Shown: positions 55,212 to 62,225 of the stretch, piece after piece
Numbering within the stretch: position 1 is the first letter of the stretch
Layout: each line of letters starts with the position of its first letter
From: Betaproteobacteria bacterium
Lineage (GTDB): Bacteria; Pseudomonadota; Gammaproteobacteria; Burkholderiales; Casimicrobiaceae
Length of the DNA: 64,000 nt
Assembly (NCBI GenBank): GCA_016861105.1
Contig: BOKS01000007.1
Coordinates: 1 to 64,000 of the forward strand
Direction of reading: 5' to 3'
Notes under the pieces: model-generated
Seen by the model: only the letters and a program-made list of their open reading frames with translations
Told to the model about the DNA's origin: nothing
The model's database searches: none
Translations under genes and position numbers: made by a program

Positions 55212-55979
55212 ATGATCCCCGCGGAGCGACACGCGCGCCTTCTCCAGGTGCTCCGCGTACGGCGGGCGGCGTCGATCCGCGAACTCGCCGAACTGGTGGG
55301 AGGATCGCCGAGCACGGTTCGACGCGACCTCGACGATCTTGCGCAGCGCGGCGCACTCACGCGGACATTCGGCGGCGCGGCGGTCAAGGACGGGTTGATG
55401 ACCACCTTCGAACCCGACACTGCGGTGGCCGAGCATCTGGAGCACGAGGCGAAGCAGCGGATCGGACGGCATGCCGCCCTGTTGATCGAACCGGGCCAGT
55501 CGGTCATCTTCGACAGCGGCACGACCGTGCTCGAAGCGGCCAAGGCGTTCGCGCACCGCGGCGTCGCGGCGACGACAGTGACCAACGACGTCGGGATCGC
55601 CCAGCTGTTGGCCGACGTTCCGGGCGTGCGGCTCGTCGTCCTCGGCGGCACCCTGCGTCCCCGCTCGCTGACGCTGTACGGCGAGGCCGCCGAGCGATTC
55701 GTCGGCGAGCTGCACGTCGACCTCGCACTGATCGGCGCCCACGCCGTGACCGGCGACCTGATCACCGAGACCTCGCTGGAGATCGCGCGGATCAAGCGCG
55801 CGATCGTCCGCGCTGCACGCCGCACCTACGTGCTCGTCGATCCGACGAAATTCCGCGCGCCCGCCTTCGCCGACGTCTGCCGGGCCGGCGACGTCGCCGG
55901 CATCATCACCGTGCGTGGCGCCGACGCGAAGACGCTCGCACTGTGGCGCGACGCCGGGCTCGAGGCGAGGCTTGCCTGA
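55212..55979 (+). CDS. DeoR family transcriptional regulator
   Basis: 255 residues from ATG 55212, which has GGAGGGGG at good spacing and gives the canonical start IPAERHARLLQVLRVRRAASIRELAELVGGSPSTVRRDLDDL. An ATG at 55143 would add 23 residues. C-terminal sugar-phosphate sensing domain: ALLIEPGQSVIFDSGTTVLEAAKA, VLGGTLRPRSLTLYGEAAERF, DLALIGAHAVTGDLIT and VDPTKFRAPAFADV. Presumed repressor of both arms of the acid-sugar locus, responding to a phosphorylated intermediate. Confidence 0.93.
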   Translation: MIPAERHARLLQVLRVRRAASIRELAELVGGSPSTVRRDLDDLAQRGALTRTFGGAAVKDGLMTTFEPDTAVAEHLEHEAKQRIGRHAALLIEPGQSVIFDSGTTVLEAAKAFAHRGVAATTVTNDVGIAQLLADVPGVRLVVLGGTLRPRSLTLYGEAAERFVGELHVDLALIGAHAVTGDLITETSLEIARIKRAIVRAARRTYVLVDPTKFRAPAFADVCRAGDVAGIITVRGADAKTLALWRDAGLEARLA

Positions 55980-55983
55980 CGCG

Positions 55984-57138
55984 ATGACCAGGCAGCCCGG
56001 AACCGACGCTCCGCTGCGCATCCTTGCCGACGACCTCTCCGGTGCGCTGGACGCGGCCGGTCCGTTCGCCGTGCACGCCGGGCCCGTCGTCGTGGCGTGG
56101 GACCTCGCCCGCGCCGGCGGCCCAACGCGCCTCGCGCTGGACCTCGCGACGCGGGAACGCGATGCGCATGCCACGGTGGCGCGCACCCGTGCCGCCGCGC
56201 ACGCGCTGTGGGCGGGCGAGGCCGACGCGCTGGCGGTGCTCAAGGTCGACAGCGTGTGGCGCGGGCATCCCGCCGCAGCCGTCGCCGCCGCGGCGGCGGA
56301 GGGCGGCTTCGATCGCGTCGTGGTCGCGCCGGCGTTCCCGCAGCAGGGCCGCGTCACGCGCGAGGGCAGCCAGTGGACCGCGGAAGCGCGCGGATGGCGC
56401 GAGGTGGCGCCCGACATCCCGGCCGAACTGCGCCGGCACGGCCTCGACGCCATCCGCGAGACGCAGGCCCCATCCGGGGCGAAGGCGGTGGTCTGCGACG
56501 CCATCGTGCCCGAGGATCTCGACGCGATCGTGGCGCGCCACGCGCGTCCGGGCACGCGCACGCTGTGGTGCGGGACGAGCGGCCTCGCGCGCGCGCTCGC
56601 GGCGCGCACGGCATCGCCGGCCGGCGCCCCGGGGCCCGTGGCCGCGCTTCCGCAGCGCGTGCCCGTGCTCGTGGTGGTGGGCACCGACCACCCCGTCGCC
56701 ACCGCGCAAGCGACGATGCTCGCCCGGGATCCCGCCGTCGCCTGCCGGATCGTCGATGCCGTGGCGCGCGTGACGTCGCACGGGGGCGCCTCCGCGTCGC
56801 AGGCGTCCACGGTGCTGCTGCACTTCCGCACCGGCGGGACGGCAGGGCGCGAGCAGGTGCGCGAGGCGATCGCCGCGGCACTCCGCCATGAGGTGGCCGC
56901 GCTACCGGTGCCGGGGCTCGTCGTGGCGACGGGCGGCGAGACGCTGCGCGCGCTGAGCGAAGCACTGGGCGCGGCGCACCTCGAGGTCGCCGGCGAATTC
57001 GAGCCCGGCATTCCGATCGCGCGGTGGTCGGACGGCCGGTGGGCCGGCACGCCGGTGGTGTCGAAATCGGGCGGGTTCGGCACGCCGGACCTGTTCGTGC
57101 GCGTGGTCTCCGCGGTGGCGCCGCCTCCCCGATCGTGA
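55984..57138 (+). CDS. four-carbon acid sugar kinase family protein (DUF1537; OtnK/DtnK-like)
   Basis: 384 residues. N-terminal Sbd domain: PLRILADDLSGALDAAGPFA and VLKVDSVWRGHPAAAVAAAA; C-terminal nucleotide-binding domain: VLVVVGTDHPVATAQATML and GLVVATGGETLRALSEALG, ending EFEPGIPIARW and TPVVSKSGGFGTPDLF. DUF1537 kinases phosphorylate D-threonate, L-threonate/D-erythronate and related acids. Starts 5 bp after the DeoR stop and is followed by the PdxA2-like gene, the diagnostic pair for 4-phospho-threonate metabolism. The exact stereoisomer is not readable. Confidence 0.93.
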   Translation: MTRQPGTDAPLRILADDLSGALDAAGPFAVHAGPVVVAWDLARAGGPTRLALDLATRERDAHATVARTRAAAHALWAGEADALAVLKVDSVWRGHPAAAVAAAAAEGGFDRVVVAPAFPQQGRVTREGSQWTAEARGWREVAPDIPAELRRHGLDAIRETQAPSGAKAVVCDAIVPEDLDAIVARHARPGTRTLWCGTSGLARALAARTASPAGAPGPVAALPQRVPVLVVVGTDHPVATAQATMLARDPAVACRIVDAVARVTSHGGASASQASTVLLHFRTGGTAGREQVREAIAAALRHEVAALPVPGLVVATGGETLRALSEALGAAHLEVAGEFEPGIPIARWSDGRWAGTPVVSKSGGFGTPDLFVRVVSAVAPPPRS

Positions 57139-57148
57139 AGGAACTGCC

Positions 57149-58150
57149 ATGACCCGACTTGCCGTCACGCTGGGCGATCCCGCCGGCATCGGCCCCGAAA
57201 TCATCCTCAAGGCGGCGCCGAAGTTCCTCGACCGGGCCGGCATCGACCTCGTGGTCGTCGCACCGCGCGCGTGCCTCGACGAGACCGCGGAGCGACTCGG
57301 CGGCGAGGCGCTGGCACGCTGGCAGGGCGGCCCCGCGGCGTGCGGCTTCGTGCTGGACGAGATTCCGATGCCGACGGGCACGATCGCGTTGGGCGAGGTG
57401 TCCGCGGCGGCCGGCACAGTCGCGTACGCGTCGATCGCCCGGGCCGTCGAACTCGCCATGCGCGGCGAGGCGGGCGCGATCGTCACCGCGCCAATCAGCA
57501 AGGAGGCGCTCAACCTCGCGGGCCACCCGTTCTCGGGCCACACCGAACTGCTCGCGCACCTCTCGGGCGGGCAGGGCCCGGTGATGATGCTCGCGCACGG
57601 GCCGATGCGCGTGAGCCACGTGTCGACGCACATTCCGCTGAGCGAGGTGCCGGCGCGGCTCACGCCGGCACGGCTGCGACGGGTGCTGGACGTCACGCGC
57701 GACGCGCTCGTGCGCATCGGGATCGCACGGCCGCGCATCGCGGTCGCCGCGCTCAACCCGCATGCGGGCGAGGGCGGCATGCTGGGGCGCGAGGACATCG
57801 ACGTGACGATGCCGCTCGTCGCGGAACTCGCCGGGCGGGGCTGGGCGGTCGAGGGGCCGGTGCCGGGTGACACCGTGTTCGTGAAGCTGCGCGCCGGGCA
57901 GTACGACGCCGTGGTCGCGATGTATCACGACCAGGGCCACATCCCGGTCAAGCTGCTGGGCTTCAGCGTCGATCCCGCCACGGGGCGCTGGGACGCGCTG
58001 AGCGGGGTGAACATCACGCTCGGCCTGCCGATCATCCGCACCTCGGTCGATCACGGGACGGCATTCGACATCGCCGGACGCGGAATCGCCTCGGAGCAGA
58101 GCCTCGTCGAGGCGATCGAGTACGCCGCGGCACTGGCGCGGGCACCCTAG
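57149..58150 (+). CDS. PdxA2-like 4-phospho-threonate 3-dehydrogenase (PdxA family)
   Basis: 333 residues. LAVTLGDPAGIGPEIILKA start, APISKEALNLAGHPFSGHTELLAHL with the first metal His, AALNPHAGEGGMLGREDI (second His), and AMYHDQGHIPVKLLGF (third His). The PdxA family contains the B6 enzyme and PdxA2 proteins that oxidise and decarboxylate 4-phospho-D-threonate or erythronate to DHAP and CO2. Adjacency to the DUF1537 kinase and DeoR/TRAP genes favours the catabolic PdxA2 role. AAGGAACT ribosome-binding site. Confidence 0.93.
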   Translation: MTRLAVTLGDPAGIGPEIILKAAPKFLDRAGIDLVVVAPRACLDETAERLGGEALARWQGGPAACGFVLDEIPMPTGTIALGEVSAAAGTVAYASIARAVELAMRGEAGAIVTAPISKEALNLAGHPFSGHTELLAHLSGGQGPVMMLAHGPMRVSHVSTHIPLSEVPARLTPARLRRVLDVTRDALVRIGIARPRIAVAALNPHAGEGGMLGREDIDVTMPLVAELAGRGWAVEGPVPGDTVFVKLRAGQYDAVVAMYHDQGHIPVKLLGFSVDPATGRWDALSGVNITLGLPIIRTSVDHGTAFDIAGRGIASEQSLVEAIEYAAALARAP

Positions 58151-58334
58151 CGGCGCGCGTGCACTCGTCGCCGTACGGTGCGGGCGAAGCACGGGCGGGG
58201 AGGCATGCGAAGCCCAGGGGACAGGGGACCTGACCGACGCCCGCCGTCGGCATTGCCCGCGCCCGGCGAACGCACTACGCTACAGCGACGCCGTCCCCGC
58301 CACGCGGGGGTCGGGCGACCCGGAGAAGAACGCG

Positions 58335-59075
58335 ATGCGAAGCCTCGTTGCCGCAGCCCTGCTCGTCCTCGCGGTCGAAGCGCGTGCCGCCCCTTGCGCC
58401 GGCTTCACGGACGTCGACAGCACCAGCCCCTTCTGCGCCGGCGTCGCGTGGATGAAGAACCGCGGCATCACCAGCGGCTGCACCGCGACGCTGTACTGCC
58501 CGAACGATCCGGTCTCCCGCCTGGCGATGGCGGCGTTCCTGAGCCGCCTCGACCGCGTGCTGCCGCTAACGCTCGTCGACGCGAACGGCGTGGCGGTCGG
58601 GCCGGTGGTCGCGCAGCGCGGCCACCATCTCACCGTGGCCTATAGGACGCCGCTGCAGCCGGACCGGGTGCACCTGCTGTGGGTGGTGATGGACTGGGTG
58701 CCGATGGACGGCGAAAGTAGACTGGGCTACTACTGGAACCAGTTCGCCATGAACTTCGTGACGGCCGACTGCACGGGCGTGGGCTATCTCCAGTTCACGC
58801 GTTGGCCGCCGGAGCCGGACATCCATACGCATCTCCACGCGGGCGGCCTCTCCTTCGTCGTGAAAGGCCCGGGCGGCGAACACTGGCTCTACGCGTCAGT
58901 TTCCTCGCCGTTGCCTTACGAGATCACGCCGGGGCAGCTCGTCGTGGCGTCGTGGCGCAACGGTCTCGGTTCCTGTGTGCCCCTGGGATCGTCGACGCTC
59001 GACAACCACATCTTGCCCTTCTCGCAGGTGGAGGACCTGTCCGCGAAGTTCGCGCATCCTTTCATTCTGCGCTGA
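58335..59075 (+). CDS. exported protein with SLH-like domain (copy 2)
   Basis: 246 residues. Signal peptide SLVAAALLVLAVEARAAP, then CAGFTDVDSTSPFCAGVAWMKNRGITSGC and TATLYCPNDPVSRLAMAAFLSRL, the same Cys-paired SLH-like unit as in the protein at 40177, but here directly after the signal. The C-terminal ~170 residues form a different beta-rich domain with HTHLHAGGLSFVVKGPGG. Probably envelope-associated or secreted; function unknown. Confidence 0.8.
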   Translation: MRSLVAAALLVLAVEARAAPCAGFTDVDSTSPFCAGVAWMKNRGITSGCTATLYCPNDPVSRLAMAAFLSRLDRVLPLTLVDANGVAVGPVVAQRGHHLTVAYRTPLQPDRVHLLWVVMDWVPMDGESRLGYYWNQFAMNFVTADCTGVGYLQFTRWPPEPDIHTHLHAGGLSFVVKGPGGEHWLYASVSSPLPYEITPGQLVVASWRNGLGSCVPLGSSTLDNHILPFSQVEDLSAKFAHPFILR

Positions 59076-59099
59076 CGCTGCGCTCGCGGCGGCTCGTCC

Positions 59100-61841
59100 T
59101 CACTGCGCCGGAAAGTCTCCAGCGAACGCCCACGCGATCCGCGCCGGCGTCAGGTGCTTGCGCAGCGCCCCGTTCACGTCGGCCACGTCGGCCGCCTCGA
59201 TCGCCGCGTCGATGCGCGCCGACTCGGCGAATGTGCGGCCGAGGTAGGCCTGCTGGGCGAGCGCGCCGGCGACGATGCCGTCCTGCGCGCGGTTGTTGCG
59301 GCGCTCCTCGAGGATGGCGCGCTTCGCCGCGGCGACCTCGTCGGCCGTGAAGCCGTCGGCGAGCGCGCGCGCGAGCACCTCGTCGACCGCGGCGCGCACG
59401 CGGGCGAGCTCGCGCGGCGGGAAGATCGCGTAGAAGACGAAGCGCCCGTGGGCGTCGAGCTGGCCGGGCGACAGCGACGAGCCGACGCTGTAGGAGAGGC
59501 CCTCCTTCTCGCGCAACCGCAGGGCGAGCCGCGAATCGCTGGATCCACCCAGGATGCGCTCGGCGATCGCGAGGGCCGGATAGTCGGGATCGAGGTCGCG
59601 CAGCGCGATGTCGAGGTCGCCGACGACGATCGCGTTCGCCTTGTCGGGCGTGACGAAGCGCATCTGCGCGGGCGTGGGCGGCCGGTAGGGGTCGGGCACG
59701 CGCGCGAAGGGCGAGGGCGACTTCCAGTCGCTGAAGAGCTCCGCGAGCAGCGCCCTCACCGCAGCCGGATCGAAGTCGCCGACGATCGCGATCTGGCCGT
59801 GGCTGGCGCCGGTGAACGCGGCGTGGAAGCGCCGCACGTCGTCGATCGTCACCTTCGCGACGTCCGCAATCTCCTCGTCGAGCGTGGGCGCGTAGCGGAC
59901 GTGCCCCGGCGGGTAGGGATTGTCGTGGCGCGCGAGCGCGCGCGACGCGATCGCGTCGGGCTCGGTGCGGCTCGCCTCGAGCGCGGTCAGCCGCTCGCGC
60001 TTGAGCAGGTCGAGCTCGCCGGCGGGAAAGGCCGGCGTGCGCAGCGCCTCGACGACGAGCCGCAGTACGCCGGGCAGGTGTTCGCCCACGGTCTCCCCGC
60101 TGGCCGTCACCACGGTCTCGCCGCCGCCGATGCCCACGCGGGCGCGCAGCTGGTCCAGCGCGTCCTGGAACTCCTGCCGCGAGCGCTTCTGCGTGCCGCG
60201 CGGGAGCATGGCGGCCGCCAGCGAACCGGCGGGCGTGACGTTCATCAGGGTCTCCTCGCTGCCCTGGTTGAGGCGCAGCGAGAAGCGCACGGCGCCGCCG
60301 CGCGTCTTCTTCGGCAGCAGCGCGACCTGCATGCCCCCGGGCAGCGCGAAGCGCTGCGCGCGGGCATCCAGGTTGGCCGGCGTGGGATCGAAGGTCTCGC
60401 CTGCGGCGACGGCCTCGTCGCCCTTGTAGCCGTCGACCATCGCCGCGACGTCGACCGCGGCGATGTCCGGCGCGCGGTCCGGCGACGCGTCGGGCACGAA
60501 CGTACCCACCGTGCGGTTCGCGGGCTTGAGGTACGCGGCGGCGACGCGGTTGACGTCGGCCGCCGTCAGCTTGCGGAGCCGATCGCGGCCGAGGAACAGC
60601 AGGCGCCAGTCTCCCAGCGCGATCGCCTCGGAAAGGGCGACGCCGACGCGCTGCGGGTCGTTCATCAGCTGCTCGAAGGCGGTCAGTCCGCGCGTGCGGA
60701 TGCGCTTCACCTCGGCGTCGGTGACCGGCTGTGCCGGCACGCTCTCGATCGCGGCGATCATCGCCGCGCGGACCGCGCTCTCGTCGGCGTCGAGCGGAAG
60801 CTGCGCCCAGAAGATCAGGTTGCCGGGGTCGGCGAGCGCGAAGGTCCACGCCGCGACGCCGGTCGCCTTCTTCGCCTCGACCAGCGCCTTGTAGAGCCGT
60901 CCGGCGGGCTCGATCGTCAGCGCGTCGCCGAGCACGTCGAGCGCGGTGGTGTCGGGGTGCGGCCCCGGCGGGATGCGGTAGAGGACGCCGATCAGCTTCT
61001 CCGAGCCGACGCGGCGGACGATCACGCTGCGCTCGCCGTCCTGTGCGGGGTCGACCGTGTAGAGCTTCGGCAACGCTCGCGACGGCCTGGGAATCGGACC
61101 GAAGGACTCCGCCACCAGCGCCAGCGTCTTCACCGGGTCGAAGCGGCCGGCGACGACGAGCACCGCGTTGTCCGGCTGGTAGTACGTGCGGTAGAACGCG
61201 CGCAGCCGGTCGATGTCGACGTTCTCGACGTCGGAGCGCGCGCCGATCGTCACGTTCCCGTAGTTGTGCCAGTCGAACGCGAGCGCCTGCATGCGCTTCC
61301 AGAGCACTCTCTGCGGACTGTTCTCCCCCATCTCGAACTCGTTGCGCACGACCGTCATCTCGGTGTCGAGGTCGGCCTTCGAGAACGTCGACTGCGTCAT
61401 GCGCTCCGCCTCCATGGCGAGCGCCCACGCGAGGTTCTCCTCGCTCGCGGTGAAGGTCTGGAAGTAGTTGGTGCGGTCGAACGACGTGCTGCCGTTGAAG
61501 CGCATGCCGCGGCGGCCCAGTTCCTGGAAGACGTTGGGGATCGTGGGCGTGCCCTTGAACACGAGGTGCTCGAGCAGGTGCGCCATGCCGGTCTCGCCGT
61601 AGCCTTCGTGGCGGGAGCCGACGAGATAGGTCACGTTGATCGTCGTCGTCGGCTTGGTGGCGTCCGGGAACAGCAGCACGGTGAGGCCGTTGGGCAGGCG
61701 GTACTCCGTGATGCCCTCCACGCTCGCGCGCTGCACGATCCCGCCCGGCAGTGCGGGTTGCGCGAGCGCCGCCTGGACGGGCAGCAGGCAGGCGGCGAGG
61801 AGCAGGAGGGCGAAGCGGCGAAGCGCGGCGGGTGTGACCAT
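59100..61841 (-). CDS. M16 family zinc metallopeptidase (two-domain, exported)
   Basis: 913 residues. Signal peptide RRFALLLLAACLLPVQAALAQ. First M16 unit has the inverted zinc motif HLLEH (His88, Glu91, His92) and Glu168 in VVRNEFEMGE as third ligand; the second unit (from about residue 500) lacks HXXEH, as in pitrilysin-type pairs (RFALPGGMQVALLPKK; GGSSDSRLALRLREKEGLSYSVG). Periplasmic peptidase. ATG 61841 gives the signal peptide. Divergent from icmF. Confidence 0.93.
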   Translation of the reverse strand: MVTPAALRRFALLLLAACLLPVQAALAQPALPGGIVQRASVEGITEYRLPNGLTVLLFPDATKPTTTINVTYLVGSRHEGYGETGMAHLLEHLVFKGTPTIPNVFQELGRRGMRFNGSTSFDRTNYFQTFTASEENLAWALAMEAERMTQSTFSKADLDTEMTVVRNEFEMGENSPQRVLWKRMQALAFDWHNYGNVTIGARSDVENVDIDRLRAFYRTYYQPDNAVLVVAGRFDPVKTLALVAESFGPIPRPSRALPKLYTVDPAQDGERSVIVRRVGSEKLIGVLYRIPPGPHPDTTALDVLGDALTIEPAGRLYKALVEAKKATGVAAWTFALADPGNLIFWAQLPLDADESAVRAAMIAAIESVPAQPVTDAEVKRIRTRGLTAFEQLMNDPQRVGVALSEAIALGDWRLLFLGRDRLRKLTAADVNRVAAAYLKPANRTVGTFVPDASPDRAPDIAAVDVAAMVDGYKGDEAVAAGETFDPTPANLDARAQRFALPGGMQVALLPKKTRGGAVRFSLRLNQGSEETLMNVTPAGSLAAAMLPRGTQKRSRQEFQDALDQLRARVGIGGGETVVTASGETVGEHLPGVLRLVVEALRTPAFPAGELDLLKRERLTALEASRTEPDAIASRALARHDNPYPPGHVRYAPTLDEEIADVAKVTIDDVRRFHAAFTGASHGQIAIVGDFDPAAVRALLAELFSDWKSPSPFARVPDPYRPPTPAQMRFVTPDKANAIVVGDLDIALRDLDPDYPALAIAERILGGSSDSRLALRLREKEGLSYSVGSSLSPGQLDAHGRFVFYAIFPPRELARVRAAVDEVLARALADGFTADEVAAAKRAILEERRNNRAQDGIVAGALAQQAYLGRTFAESARIDAAIEAADVADVNGALRKHLTPARIAWAFAGDFPAQ

Positions 61842-61976
61842 GTCGGACGATCGTTCGGCGGGGTGGCGAGTATACGGTGGCGAGCCGTTTCGACCGGCGC
61901 GACGCGACGAAGTGCCGCGTGCGCCGACGGCGCGTGTCGAGTCCCGCCCCATGGCCGGCCGGCACGTCGTCCGGGA

Positions 61977-62005
61977 TTGACGTTTACGTAAACGTCAACT
62001 AGCCT
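61977..62005 (+). promoter_or_regulatory. palindromic operator and promoter for icmF
   Basis: A 22-bp perfect palindrome at 61977-61998: TTGACGTTTAC followed by its reverse complement. Its left end is a -35-like TTGACG and TAGCCT (62000-62005) lies 17 bp downstream as a weak -10, so the operator fills the spacer, as for MerR-type activators or TetR-type repressors. LiuR/LiuQ-type control of branched-chain catabolism is a reasonable guess from memory. Confidence 0.6.
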
Positions 62006-62046
62006 GCGGAGGCGCCGGGCCCGCGGGCGCGGCGTAGGATGCGAAA

Positions 62047-62192
62047 CGGGGTCAGAGCCGTCATCTCCCATCGGGGTCAGAGCCGTCATCTTCCGCGGCG
62101 TCGCGGCCGCAGGAAGGGCGATGCGGGAATGGACGGCCCCGGTACCGATCCTGCGAACTCGCCTGTCTGGAAGACGACGGCCCTGACCCCGA
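62047..62192. repeat. family B repeat element in the icmF leader
   Basis: Two direct units at 62047-62067 and 62072-62092 (CGGGGTCAGAGCCGTCATCT) and a degenerate inverted unit (GACGACGGCCCTGACCCC, 62173-62190) across ~80 bp. All lie between the operator/promoter and the icmF ATG, so they would be transcribed in the 5' leader. Confidence 0.75.
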
Positions 62193-62225
62193 TGTTGTCC
62201 TGATCCCGACCTCCTCGAGGTTCCG

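Noticed and set aside
57149-58150. Assigning the dehydrogenase to vitamin B6 synthesis as pdxA
   Set aside because: Direct linkage to a DUF1537 kinase, DeoR regulator and TRAP transporter favours the catabolic PdxA2 branch.
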